A DNA stretch of 64,000 bases from Aquibacillus albus (GCF_016908325.1 NZ_JAFBDR010000019.1:19601-83600); one strand, 5' to 3'. Positions 8,257 to 16,780 are shown, counted from the stretch's first letter. Notes: generated by a model from the sequence alone, not told the origin. Made by a program: numbers and translations.

Positions 8257-9240
8257 TTAATGGTTTTCCATAACACGACGCACAGTTGCTGAATCTACAT
8301 TACTGCCACTTACAATGAAAACAATTGGTCCTTTACGTACACTTTTTTTCGTTTTCAACAACCAGCCAATACTTGTTGCAGCAGCGCCTTCCACCACCAT
8401 TTTATGATAGTTTATCATAAAAATCATGCCCTTCGCTATCGCTTTCTCTGAAACTAACAAGCTATCATCCATGTATTTTTTTGTCATGGAAAATGTATAC
8501 CTATTATCGAGACCAATCCCGCCAAGTAAACTATCTGCTAAAGTATCGGTTTCTTTCATCGTTATTGGTTTACCTTCTTTTATACTGTGATGCATAACAG
8601 CAGACTGCTCCATTGTCATACCAGTGACCTTGATGCCTGGGTTCATATTCTTCAAAAAAAATCCAATGCCAGATAATAGTCCGCCACCAGATAATGGGAT
8701 AACCACTTGGTTCACGGACGGACAATCCGCCATTATTTCTAAGCCAATGGTTGCTTGACCTGCAATAACCTCCAGATCATCAAACGGTTTAATTGTCGTT
8801 ATACCTTCTTTCTTTTCTAACTCGCCACAATAGGCTGCTGCATCATCTTGACCTTCGCCTACTACTTCTACTCGGGCACCCAGGTCTCTCAATCTATTTA
8901 CTTTTACTTCTGGCACTCTATTTGATATGCATACTGTTGCAGGAATTCCTAACTTTTTTGCTACATAAGCCACAGCAATACCATGATTACCTGTGGAAAA
9001 TGTTGCAACCCCCTTTTTTTGCTGAGACTCCGATAACGAGAGGATTTTATTTGCAGCACCTCTAATTTTAAACGATCCTGTTTCGTGCATGTTTTCTAAT
9101 TTTAAATAAATCGGCGTATTCGTCAATTTTGAAAGAGGATATGAGTAGATAAGTGGTGTTTTTTCAACGATTGGTTCTAATCGCTTTCTTGCTTCCCACA
9201 CATCCTTCACAGTTATTTCCACTTGGTCATTTCGCTCCAT
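8257..9240 (-). CDS. eutB: EutB, threonine dehydratase-like hydroxyectoine utilisation enzyme
   Basis: About 327 aa, PLP-dependent fold-type II. Visible are YLKLENMHETGSFKIRGAAN (PLP Lys within SFKIRG), FSTGNHGIAVAYVAKKLG, the glycine loop PLSGGGLLSGIG, and the stretches GMTMEQSAVMHHSIKEG and TLADSLLGGIGLDNRYTF, which distinguish EutB from biosynthetic and catabolic threonine dehydratases (no ACT domain). EutB works with EutC in hydroxyectoine catabolism, probably by eliminating the hydroxyl group of a hydroxylated intermediate. The start ATG 9240 has AAAGGTGATTTTG in front; the frame stays open to 9276. It is 17 bp upstream of the PucR-type regulator gene and probably cotranscribed with it. 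Confidence 0.87.
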   Translation of the reverse strand: MERNDQVEITVKDVWEARKRLEPIVEKTPLIYSYPLSKLTNTPIYLKLENMHETGSFKIRGAANKILSLSESQQKKGVATFSTGNHGIAVAYVAKKLGIPATVCISNRVPEVKVNRLRDLGARVEVVGEGQDDAAAYCGELEKKEGITTIKPFDDLEVIAGQATIGLEIMADCPSVNQVVIPLSGGGLLSGIGFFLKNMNPGIKVTGMTMEQSAVMHHSIKEGKPITMKETDTLADSLLGGIGLDNRYTFSMTKKYMDDSLLVSEKAIAKGMIFMINYHKMVVEGAAATSIGWLLKTKKSVRKGPIVFIVSGSNVDSATVRRVMENH

Positions 9241-9312
9241 CAAAATCACCTTTTTTAGAGAATATTGTGCATCCATATATTTTATACCTACGCAAAGCAG
9301 ACGTTGTTTAGA

Positions 9313-9636
9313 CTATTCTTTTTGAACACCAAATCGGGCATTAATTTCACCACGCAGTAGCTCCTTGCGATACCGCCTTTCTTCTTTCCGTTTCGCCTTT
9401 AACATTTCTTGTCTTATTTCGTAGGTTTGAACCCCTTCTTCACGTTTATTTGCAATATCAATTAACTGTTCCACGTCAGAAAATGAATATTTTCTATTTC
9501 CTTTTGGTGATCTTTCTGGAAAAATTAATTTCCTTTCTTCATAATAGCGTATTTGCCTCTCTGACAAACCTGTTAATTCACTGACTACTCCAATCGTAAT
9601 GACTTTTCTTTCTTTATAAGAAGGATTATCAGCCAA
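9313..9636 (-). CDS. tnrA: TnrA-type MerR-family nitrogen regulator
   Basis: 107 aa, close to the 110 aa of Bacillus subtilis TnrA. The MerR helix-turn-helix is nearly canonical: [22 protein letters not shown], then [26 protein letters not shown]. After this comes a charged linker and the C-terminal [14 protein letters not shown], matching the TnrA tail that binds feedback-inhibited glutamine synthetase. TnrA activates and represses nitrogen genes under nitrogen limitation. GlnR would be longer with a different tail and normally precedes glnA, which is absent. The start is TTG behind GGTGGTGAAG. A perfect TnrA box lies upstream. Its place next to an ectoine (C and N source) operon suggests nitrogen control of that operon, although no box was seen at doeA. 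Confidence 0.9.
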   Translation of the reverse strand: MADNPSYKERKVITIGVVSELTGLSERQIRYYEERKLIFPERSPKGNRKYSFSDVEQLIDIANKREEGVQTYEIRQEMLKAKRKEERRYRKELLRGEINARFGVQKE

Positions 9637-9762
9637 TTTTCTTCACCACCGTTTTAAATTTTGTCTAACCACTCGACGTTTGGTTGAAAGTGGTAATCGT
9701 CATAAAAAGTAAAATTACATATGTTTCATTATACATCGAATACGAAAACAACTATATGATTG

Positions 9763-9779
9763 TGTTAGATTATCTAACA
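9763..9779. promoter_or_regulatory. TnrA/GlnR box between tnrA and the divergent small gene
   Basis: TGTTAGATTATCTAACA is a perfect 17-bp match to the TnrA consensus TGTNA-N7-TNACA and nearly a perfect palindrome. A second TGTGTTAGATGTTA half-site overlaps to the right (9780-9795). It lies about 130 bp upstream of tnrA and about 105 bp upstream of the rightward small gene, so it could control either or both. Confidence 0.8.
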
Positions 9780-9885
9780 CATAACATCTAACACAAGTAA
9801 AAAACATTGTAAAAAACGCTCACAGATTACATGCATTCGAATAAAATTTTTCATACAATGAATACATGAGAAAGGAGAGATCCAC

Positions 9886-10056
9886 ATGTCATACTTAAGA
9901 AAAGCTGTTAATCAACAAAAAAGCCTTTTAATTAAAAAACTAATTCAAGCAGGTGCCTATCAACCTACTGATCATTCCATATATGAAAAAACAATCACAG
10001 AACTAGTTGATGAATATAAAAAAAGTAAAGCAAGTAAACAAAATAATGCAGTCTAA
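9886..10056 (+). CDS. FbpA-like (Fur-regulated basic protein family) small protein
   Basis: 56 aa: begins MSYLRKAVNQQKSLLIKKLI, then QAGAYQPTDHSIYEKTITEL and a lysine-rich tail. The LRKAV..Q...LI.KLI..G.Y......YE.T..EL pattern resembles the Fur-regulated basic protein A family, small proteins made under iron starvation in bacilli. An AAAGGAGAGA ribosome binding site precedes the ATG. I found no convincing Fur box; instead a TnrA box lies upstream, so nitrogen rather than iron control is possible here. It is divergent from tnrA and 27 bp before another tiny ORF. Confidence 0.65.
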   Translation: MSYLRKAVNQQKSLLIKKLIQAGAYQPTDHSIYEKTITELVDEYKKSKASKQNNAV

Positions 10057-10083
10057 AAAATTTGAAGGGAGTCAGCAAAAGAA

Positions 10084-10218
10084 ATGGAAAAAGAGGCTAT
10101 TGATTTAGCAAAAAAACTTGTAGAACTGGACCTTTTAAGAGATGAACTTTGGGAAAGCCTTGCTGCCATTGCAGGAGATAAAGCGCATGAATTATTACGA
10201 GTCGTTCAAAATAGTTAG
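10084..10218 (+). CDS. hypothetical 44-aa protein
   Basis: A short ORF begins MEKEAIDLAKKLVELDLLRD, continues ELWESLAAIAGDKAHELLRV and ends VQNS; predicted to be amphipathic, helical and acidic. A GAAGGGAG ribosome binding site lies about 13 bases before the ATG, rather far. It lies between the FbpA-like gene and a strong terminator, which supports a two-gene transcription unit. I do not recognise the family. Confidence 0.5.
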   Translation: MEKEAIDLAKKLVELDLLRDELWESLAAIAGDKAHELLRVVQNS

Positions 10219-10241
10219 GCGTGCAAATATGTACCTCAGCT

Positions 10242-10277
10242 TGTAGAGAAGCCCTAGGGTTTCTCTACAATTTTTTT
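10242..10277 (+). terminator. rho-independent terminator
   Basis: Near-perfect hairpin TGTAGAGAA-gccctagggt-TTCTCTACA followed by ATTTTTTT. It ends the two-gene small-protein unit. Confidence 0.85.
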
Positions 10278-10377
10278 AAAGGCTATTGTCGTATTTTTTG
10301 TTTTTTCATTACACAGTTGACACATAATGCGACATAACTGCTATCGTGACTATTCCCATCCTATATAAGATGAGTGC

Positions 10378-10513
10378 TAATCTAAGCTGCGGAAAAACAC
10401 TCGCTTTCCATGGGGAACGCTTCAGCCTCCTCACGAGCAAAAAGCGCTCGCTGCGGGGTCTTCAGACTGTTCCTTTCCCATAGGAGTCTCGCATTTTTCC
10501 GCAGCTTAGATTA
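10378..10513. repeat. 136-bp palindromic dispersed repeat, copy A
   Basis: Bounded by perfect inverted termini TAATCTAAGCTGCGGAAAAA and its complement ending at 10513. The interior (CACTCGCTTTCC, GGGGAACGCTTCAGCCTCCTC, CTGCGGGGTCTTCAGACTG) is GC-richer than the surroundings and can fold on itself. This kind of CTTTCC/GGGGAACGC element recurs in Bacillaceae genomes. No protein-coding evidence; ORFs here are accidental. Confidence 0.7.
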
Positions 10514-10561
10514 CTATTATGGGGAAAAATGTCTGACTTCTATTTATATATATCACTTTAC

Positions 10562-10678
10562 AGCGGAGGAAATACACGAAGACTCCTGCGGGAGGAATGG
10601 CATCGGTGAGACCCCGCAGAGCGAAAGCTCGAGGAGGCTCACCAGCCGCCCGCGGAAAGCGAAGTGTATTTCCGCAGC
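10562..10678. repeat. palindromic dispersed repeat, copy B (opposite orientation)
   Basis: Inverted termini GCGGAGGAAATACAC and GTGTATTTCCGCAGC bracket an interior with GACTCCTGCGGGAGGAATGG, GTGAGACCCCGCAGAGCG and CGAGGAGGCTCACC. This is related to copy A read on the other strand: both have GGAGTC, ACCCCGCAG and GAGGAGGCT blocks. It lies 48 bp from copy A. Confidence 0.65.
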
Positions 10679-10861
10679 GGTATTCAAGCACTCTCAAATT
10701 GTTGCGCAGGATAACATTCTTGCATTCATATCAGTGTTACTGCCTCTTTCCTACTTTTTTAGTGCAAATCTGCACTCTATTTTTCTATAGCAGTAACAGC
10801 ACACCCTCCTTTTCTAACGAATAAGCTATATTAAATTCATTCATAGTATGGAGTGGTATTT

Positions 10862-12922
10862 ATGGATTTGCCTTCAATACTGTCTGGACCGATTGTTCGA
10901 AGGACGGAAGCCTCTCACGTACACCTATGGATAGCGACGAGTGAAGACTATTCAATGGATGCAGCATTATACGATGTTGACAATGCTTATCGAATGATAG
11001 ATTCAGAGACGGAAACCGAAACGATAGAATTAGGTAAAAAACTATTTATTCATTTAGTAAAAATCATGCCTGTTCAGGAAGAATTGCCGACCAACCGATT
11101 AATTGGTTACAATCTTTTTTTTAGAAAAGAGTCAACTACTATTGATCTAAATCAACTTGGTTTATTGTCAAAGCAAAACCCACATGCAATCATTTATGGT
11201 GATTTTAAATATCCTACATTTTACATGAATACGAGAAATGCAAACAACGTTCTTTATGGTTCTTGCCGTAAACCACAAAGTTACGGAGATGATGCACTTG
11301 TTGGTGCAGATTTAATTATCGAAGAGAGTCAGGATGATATTTGTAATCGACCAAGCTCACTTTTTCTCATGGGTAACCAAATTTACGCTGATGATATACC
11401 TGTTCCACTGCGTACCTTTATTATGGAGTTAGGAAAAGAGTTAATAGGTAAGGATGAAAAACTTGAGAGATTAGATACTCGACTAAAAATGAACTCCAAA
11501 TTATCATTTTTAAATGAATTATCCGGAAGACAATATATGATCAAACAACTCGCTCAGTTTACACCAAATCATGGAGCCAACCATCTTATTACCCTCGGTG
11601 AATATGCAGCCATGTATTTACTATCGTTTGGACCTCAGCTTTGGGATTTAGCGGAGAGTTACGGTGTTTTTGATACTTTTAATACGGATATGCAAGACGA
11701 TTATTTTGTTGCAATTCCAGACCAGCCAAATAAAAAAGCGCTCGAAAAGGAGCTTAACCAAAATCGAATGGAATATATAGAACAAGCGACGAACATTTAT
11801 CAATTTCAACAAGATTTATATCGAATCCGTCGTCTCCTTGCTAATACCCCTACCTATATGATTTTTGACGACCATGATATTACAGGTGATTGGAACTTAA
11901 CAAGCGAATGGAAAACAGCCGTCCGAAATGCCCCACTCGGTAAACACATAGTAGCTAATGGATTAGCAGCTTATTGGGCTTTTCAAGGCTGGGGAAATAA
12001 CCCAAATGCATTCGATACGTTGTTTAAAGCAACGATGCAAAATTATATGCAAGCTTTTTCAATCGAGTCAGACTCCTATCAAGATTGGGTCGACATGTTA
12101 TGGAATTTTAATGATTGGCAATTTGTTGCACCAACCTACCCAAAAGCTATCTTTCTTGATACACGTACAATGAGATCAAACGCCATCAATGTAAGCGCTA
12201 CCAAAGAAGAGGAAGTTCAACGTTCTCAGTTAAAGAACACAGAAGGATGGAAAAAAGCTTCTGCATTACTAAAAAACAGTGGCTGGAAACACCAAAGTCC
12301 ATTAATTGTTGTTTCTCCAAGACCACTTTACGGTAATGACTTGATTGAAGCTACCTTATACAATTTTTTTAATCCATTACGCTTTCTCGGAATCAAAAGG
12401 CAGCGTATGCTTGATTTAAAAGCTCGGAAATATAATAGAGATGAGTTTCATACATTCTACCGATGGTTAGCAGAGTGTAATCCAAGTCATTGCTTTATTT
12501 TGTCAGGGGATAGTCATTATGCAGCAGCTCTTAAATCTACAGTTGAATATAATGAAGGAAAGAATTTAAAGCTATATCAATTTACAAGCAGTCGATTAAC
12601 TGATATCTGTTCCGTCACTTCAGATTCCTTCTTAACTAAAGCAGTTCATTTCATTAAAAATAGAATGCAGAAACGAATTTTCCGTTATTGTGATAATCAA
12701 AACAACCTAGTGATAGAGGACAAAGGTGCGCCGTGCCCTCCAACGTATAGGTGGCGAGAAACGATTCGATATCTGTCTACAGAAAATGGGAAGATGATAG
12801 ATACAGAAAATAATGTAGGAATGCTAATACTAGATTCTCAATCCGTTCAGAACGTTTTGGTCAAGTATTATGGACTTCATAAGCAAATGATACCCTATGA
12901 AAAATTGAATTTAATCGACTAA
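10862..12922 (+). CDS. PhoD-like metallophosphatase-family protein
   Basis: About 686 aa, no signal peptide. The PhoD/calcineurin-like metallophosphatase signatures are NNVLYGSCRKP (N-terminal beta motif), SLFLMGNQIYADD (metal-binding Asp), TYMIFDDHDITGDWN and CFILSGDSHYAAAL near residues 560-575. PhoD enzymes are phosphodiesterases/alkaline phosphatases; this cytoplasmic long form is of unknown substrate. The start ATG 10862 has GGAG eight bases upstream; a GTG at 10853 is less likely. It is a single-gene unit between the palindromic repeats and a bidirectional terminator. Confidence 0.8.
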   Translation: MDLPSILSGPIVRRTEASHVHLWIATSEDYSMDAALYDVDNAYRMIDSETETETIELGKKLFIHLVKIMPVQEELPTNRLIGYNLFFRKESTTIDLNQLGLLSKQNPHAIIYGDFKYPTFYMNTRNANNVLYGSCRKPQSYGDDALVGADLIIEESQDDICNRPSSLFLMGNQIYADDIPVPLRTFIMELGKELIGKDEKLERLDTRLKMNSKLSFLNELSGRQYMIKQLAQFTPNHGANHLITLGEYAAMYLLSFGPQLWDLAESYGVFDTFNTDMQDDYFVAIPDQPNKKALEKELNQNRMEYIEQATNIYQFQQDLYRIRRLLANTPTYMIFDDHDITGDWNLTSEWKTAVRNAPLGKHIVANGLAAYWAFQGWGNNPNAFDTLFKATMQNYMQAFSIESDSYQDWVDMLWNFNDWQFVAPTYPKAIFLDTRTMRSNAINVSATKEEEVQRSQLKNTEGWKKASALLKNSGWKHQSPLIVVSPRPLYGNDLIEATLYNFFNPLRFLGIKRQRMLDLKARKYNRDEFHTFYRWLAECNPSHCFILSGDSHYAAALKSTVEYNEGKNLKLYQFTSSRLTDICSVTSDSFLTKAVHFIKNRMQKRIFRYCDNQNNLVIEDKGAPCPPTYRWRETIRYLSTENGKMIDTENNVGMLILDSQSVQNVLVKYYGLHKQMIPYEKLNLID

Positions 12923-12945
12923 CCATCATTGGCTATACTATTAAA

Positions 12946-12988
12946 AAAAGAACCTCACCATCCAGCTTGGCATTGGCGAGGTTCTTTT
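12946..12988. terminator. bidirectional terminator between phoD-like gene and ABC exporter gene
   Basis: AAAGAACCTCACC pairs with GGCGAGGTTCTTT across a short loop; A-run on the left and T-run on the right serve both converging genes. Confidence 0.85.
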
Positions 12989-13003
12989 GTGATGCATGTT
13001 TTA

Positions 13004-14722
13004 TTATTGTTGGACACGATGGAGCTTAGCAAATGTACCATCTTTTTGAATTAATTCTTCATGCGTTCCCTGTTCTTCTATTCCTTGATCGGTTACGACA
13101 ATAATTCGATCAGCATTTTTGATTGTAGCAAGGCGATGAGCGATAATTAACGTCGTTCTATTCCTAGCAAGTTCATTTAATGCCTGTTGTATCACCAATT
13201 CTGTTTCGGTATCTAAGGCAGAAGTTGCCTCATCTAAAATTAAAATCGGTGGATTTTTCAAAAACATCCGAGCAATTGCTATTCGCTGTTTTTGTCCTCC
13301 AGATAACTTCAATCCACGCTCCCCCACCTCGGTCTCATATCCTTTTGGCAGAGAGTCAATGAAAGCTTCTAAATGAGCCTTTTTAGCTGCATCCTGTATT
13401 TCTTGATCCGTTGCGTCTCGTTTCCCATAAGCGATGTTTTCACGTAGCGTCCCGGTAAATAGGAACACATCTTGTTGAACGATTCCGATTTGGTGACGCA
13501 ACGATTGCTTTGTCATATCCCGAATGTCCAGCCCATCTATTGTTATTGCACCATCATTCACATCATAGAATCTAGGTATTAATGAACAAATCGTTGTTTT
13601 ACCCGCACCAGACGGACCTACAAATGCAATGGTTTCTCCCGCATCTATATGCAGATTAATATCCTTTAATACCGTTTGATGGTTTTCATAGCCGAATGTT
13701 ACGTGATGAAAATCAATATCGCCACGAAGATTTTTCACCTTGATCGCGTTCTCTTGGTCAACAACCTCGGGCTCTGTATCAATTAACTCCGTAAATCGTT
13801 TGAAGCCGGCCATCCCTTTCGGATACATTTCCATCAGTGCACTAATTTTATCAATCGGTTTAAAAAGAACATTGACATATAAAACAAAACCGACTAATTC
13901 TCCATAGGAAAGCTGATTATTAAAGCTAAGCCAAGCACCAAGTACCAACACCACTAACACAATTAGTCTAGTCATCATATAGATTCCTGATAAACCATAA
14001 GACATTACTTTATAAGAACTAATCTTTGCATGTCGAAAGTTTTGGTTGTCCTTCGTAAACCTTGCAATTTCATAATCCTCATTCGTAAATGATTGAACAA
14101 CTCGTACACCGGATACACTATCCTCTACTCGCGCATTGACATCACCAATTTCCCGATACATACGCTTCCAAGCATTATTCATCCGAATGTTACAAAAGTA
14201 AATAAGCCAAACTAAAAAGGGAACAGCCAATAAAATAACAAGCGCTAATTTGACGTTAATCGTAAACATGATCCAGAACGCACCGATAAACGTCATGCAT
14301 GCGATAAACAAATCCTCAGGACCATGGTGTGCTAACTCACCAATATCAAATAAGTCATTGGTAATCCGACTCATAATATGCCCTGTTTTTGTATTATCGA
14401 AAAAGCGAAACGACTGTTTTTGAACATGCTTAAATAACTGTTGCCGCATATCGGTTTCGATATTAATGCCGAGCTTATGGCCCCAATAGTTGACAATATA
14501 CTGTAAAAATGTACTGAGAATATATAATAGCAGAAGTGCTACACTGACAGTAGCAATCATAGACCAGTTGTTCGTTGGAAGCAGGTCATCTATAAACCAT
14601 TGGACAGCCAATGGAAAAGCGAGCTCCAAAATAGCAACGACTACTGCACAGCTAAAATCCAAGATAAATAATCTTTTATGAGGTAAATAATAGGAATAAA
14701 ATCGACGAATCAATGCAGGCAC
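13004..14722 (-). CDS. ABC exporter, fused permease and ATP-binding domains
   Basis: 572 aa half-transporter. The N-terminal 300 residues hold about six membrane helices (ABC type-1 exporter domain, including FRFFDNTKTGHIMSRITND). The nucleotide-binding domain has Walker A FVGPSGAGKTT, signature LSGGQKQRIAIARMFLKNP, Walker B ILILDEATSALD and the H-loop IIAHRLATIKNADRI. It resembles multidrug/lipid exporters of bacilli (MsbA/BmrA type) and would work as a homodimer, as no partner is adjacent. The substrate is unknown. The start is uncertain: GTG 14722 directly follows AAAGGGAA, whereas TTG 14713 has better spacing. Confidence 0.87.
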   Translation of the reverse strand: MPALIRRFYSYYLPHKRLFILDFSCAVVVAILELAFPLAVQWFIDDLLPTNNWSMIATVSVALLLLYILSTFLQYIVNYWGHKLGINIETDMRQQLFKHVQKQSFRFFDNTKTGHIMSRITNDLFDIGELAHHGPEDLFIACMTFIGAFWIMFTINVKLALVILLAVPFLVWLIYFCNIRMNNAWKRMYREIGDVNARVEDSVSGVRVVQSFTNEDYEIARFTKDNQNFRHAKISSYKVMSYGLSGIYMMTRLIVLVVLVLGAWLSFNNQLSYGELVGFVLYVNVLFKPIDKISALMEMYPKGMAGFKRFTELIDTEPEVVDQENAIKVKNLRGDIDFHHVTFGYENHQTVLKDINLHIDAGETIAFVGPSGAGKTTICSLIPRFYDVNDGAITIDGLDIRDMTKQSLRHQIGIVQQDVFLFTGTLRENIAYGKRDATDQEIQDAAKKAHLEAFIDSLPKGYETEVGERGLKLSGGQKQRIAIARMFLKNPPILILDEATSALDTETELVIQQALNELARNRTTLIIAHRLATIKNADRIIVVTDQGIEEQGTHEELIQKDGTFAKLHRVQQ

Positions 14723-14877
14723 TTCCCTTTCACACTTGGTACAAAAATTCTAAATACATAATCGGATTATAAATCGAATCCTTACGATAAGCAATTTTAT
14801 CGCTCTCTCTTCTCAAAATACGCATATTTTTCATCTAGATACAAATAATAGAATGAATGAATTGGAGGAGGGATATG

Positions 14878-15057
14878 ATGGATGTACAAAGAGCACAAGA
14901 AATTATTGAATCACCAAAAATGATCAACGTACTTTATGAGGAAACGCCTATTTACATTCAGCACGTTGATGAGGATGCATCTACAGCTCGCGTCTTTCCT
15001 GTTGACGAGCCACAAAATGAAAGAAACGTGCCTTTAGATAGCTTGCGAGAAGCTTAA
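14878..15057 (+). CDS. sspH: small acid-soluble spore protein, H type
   Basis: 59 aa: MDVQRAQEIIESPKMINVLY followed by EETPIYIQHVDEDASTARVF and a PVDEPQNERNVPLDSL tail, a clear match to SspH. This minor SASP is made in the forespore under sigma-G, and it shows the organism forms endospores. GGAGGAGGG lies upstream; the adjacent ATG at 14875 is an equally possible start. It has its own terminator, so it is monocistronic. Confidence 0.9.
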   Translation: MDVQRAQEIIESPKMINVLYEETPIYIQHVDEDASTARVFPVDEPQNERNVPLDSLREA

Positions 15058-15066
15058 TTATGCAAT

Positions 15067-15099
15067 AGAGATCTTTCTCAGTACGAGAAGATCTCTTTT
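15067..15099 (+). terminator. terminator of sspH
   Basis: AGAGATCTTTCTC-agtac-GAGAAGATCTCT followed by TTTT, 10 bp after the stop codon. Confidence 0.85.
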
Positions 15100-15152
15100 C
15101 CTATCTACAAGCATTAATTTATTCAATAATGGTTTGATGGAGGAAAACAAGA

Positions 15153-15878
15153 ATGACAGATACGATTAAAGATTTATTCATTGTCCTAGGAAGGATTGTA
15201 ACTATTTTACCATTGATGTTGATGCTGACACTATATATGGGGAAAAGGGCAATTGGTGAACTTCCGGTCTTTGACTTCCTAATCATCTTGACACTAGGTG
15301 CCGTAGTCGGCGCGGATATAGCAGACCCCAGTATCGACCATCTACCTACAGCCTTTGCAATTGTTATAATTGCGATACTACAGAGACTGGTTGCATCATG
15401 GAAGATAGCCAATCGAAAATTCGGCCGATTACTTACGTTTGAACCAATGGTTGTTGTGAAGGATGGGAAGTTTTTACATGCTAATTTAAAAAAGAGTCGC
15501 TATTCGATTGACAATATCTTGCAGATGCTACGTTTAAAAGATGTATTTGACCTGAATGATGTTGAACTTGCTATTATTGAAGCTAATGGATCTTTAAGCG
15601 TGTACAAAAAAGAAGCAAAACAAACAGTCACTATAGAAGATATGGGGATTGCAAAGAAATCTACTAGTTTAGCTTTCCCAGTCGTAGTGGAAGGAAAGCT
15701 ATATTCGGATGTACTTCAACAATTTAACGTCGACGATCAATGGCTTCATCAGCAATTATCTTCTCTAGGTATCGATAATATTAATGACGTGTTTTATGCT
15801 TCTATCAATAACAAGCTAGAACTCCATCTAACAAGAAAACAAGAACAGATCCAGAACATCCCAATTGTCCACCATTAG
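15153..15878 (+). CDS. DUF421 (YetF-family) membrane protein
   Basis: 241 aa. An N-terminal region with about three membrane helices (ILPLMLMLTLYMGKRAIGEL, PVFDFLIILTLGAVVGADIA, FAIVIIAILQRLVASW) precedes the conserved cytoplasmic domain with GRLLTFEPMVVVKDGKFL, SIDNILQMLRLKDVFDLNDV and AIIEANGSLSVYKK. This is the YetF/YkjA/YrbG family of bacilli, of unknown molecular function and often linked to spores or stress. Start ATG with a GGAGGAAAACAAGA leader. Its last codon overlaps the end of tadC on the other strand. A decayed second member lies at 52.3 kb. Confidence 0.85.
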   Translation: MTDTIKDLFIVLGRIVTILPLMLMLTLYMGKRAIGELPVFDFLIILTLGAVVGADIADPSIDHLPTAFAIVIIAILQRLVASWKIANRKFGRLLTFEPMVVVKDGKFLHANLKKSRYSIDNILQMLRLKDVFDLNDVELAIIEANGSLSVYKKEAKQTVTIEDMGIAKKSTSLAFPVVVEGKLYSDVLQQFNVDDQWLHQQLSSLGIDNINDVFYASINNKLELHLTRKQEQIQNIPIVHH

Positions 15879-16780
15879 AACGCACCAAGAAAACGGATAA
15901 CCGCTGGACCTAACAAAACAATAAAAATACAAGGAAAGATAAACAAAATGAGAGGAAAAAGCATCTTTATCGGTGCTTTCATTGCAGCCTCCTCTGCTCT
16001 TTGCTTTCTTCTTTCTCGTATTTCACTCGACTGAACACGCATTATTTGAACCATCCCAATCCCAAGCTGTTCAGCTTGAATGATACTACCGATGAGTGCC
16101 CGAACATCGTCAAGTACTAACCGATTACGTACACCATTCAGTGCCTCTCGCCTTGTTTTTCCTAATCGCATTTCTTCTAAACAACGTTGAAACTCATTTG
16201 ATAGTACGCCTTCTTTTTTTGCCACAACTTTACTCAAAGCCGAATCAAAACCTAAACCAGCTTCAATACTTACCGTTACCAAGTCTAAAAAATCAGGTAA
16301 TTCTTTTAATGCCTGATTATTTCGCTCTGCAATTTTCTTTTTTATTAAAATCATTGGTAGGTATCTTGCAATTACGATACTTCCTAATAAAAATAATAAA
16401 AACACACCAGTATTTAATCGTCCAAACAACGCCCAAACAACTACCAAGCCAGGTAATAAGAGAAATAATGCTAATTGGATAAACCGGTACTCAACAGGAG
16501 TCAATCCAAAAGGACTGCCGGCTTGAAGTAATTTTAATTCAATCGCTGCTATTTGTTCTTCGGATACATTTTTTTGATAGTTTTTCTTTAACCTTTTCCA
16601 TACTGGCTGAATGATTCGATTGGAAAACGATTGCTTCTCTTCGTCTTGTGACATTGTCTCCTTATTGACATGAAGCACGGCATTCACACGGCTTTCAAGC
16701 TGCTGCCTCTTTTCTGATTTAAAAGCAAACAGCCCATAGATCAGTAATAAAAGACTCAGTGTATACGTTATAATTATCAT
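15875..16780 (-). CDS. tadC: TadC, Tad pilus inner-membrane platform protein
   Basis: 301 aa. It has an N-terminal helix, then a helix pair near residues 100-135, the GspF/T2SSF domain (LKELPDFLDLVTVSIEAGLG, LSNEFQRCLEEMRLGKTRRE, VRALIGSIIQAEQLGIGMVQ) and a C-terminal membrane helix LFPLILFIFPCIFIVLLGPA. With TadB it forms the inner-membrane platform on which the CpaF ATPase drives pilin assembly. It is the last gene of the operon, 5 bp after tadB. The stop overlaps the end of the convergent DUF421 gene by four bases and no terminator is visible between them. Confidence 0.88.
   Translation of the reverse strand: MIIITYTLSLLLLIYGLFAFKSEKRQQLESRVNAVLHVNKETMSQDEEKQSFSNRIIQPVWKRLKKNYQKNVSEEQIAAIELKLLQAGSPFGLTPVEYRFIQLALFLLLPGLVVVWALFGRLNTGVFLLFLLGSIVIARYLPMILIKKKIAERNNQALKELPDFLDLVTVSIEAGLGFDSALSKVVAKKEGVLSNEFQRCLEEMRLGKTRREALNGVRNRLVLDDVRALIGSIIQAEQLGIGMVQIMRVQSSEIRERRKQRAEEAAMKAPIKMLFPLILFIFPCIFIVLLGPAVIRFLGAF

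Noticed and set aside
9780..9885. Fur box before the FbpA-like gene
   Set aside because: No stretch resembles the 7-1-7 Fur motif well enough; only the TnrA box is convincing.
10378..10678. Possible CRISPR array
   Set aside because: Only two related units in opposite orientation, with no regular spacers and no cas genes.
10410..10824. Open reading frames of 60-126 codons on both strands
   Set aside because: They fall inside the two palindromic repeats, have no ribosome binding site and show Arg/Pro-rich composition unlike the neighbouring genes.
14820..14877. Sigma-G promoter of sspH
   Set aside because: A GCATA ... AATAATA pair is visible, but spacing and the -10 match are too weak to report as a feature.
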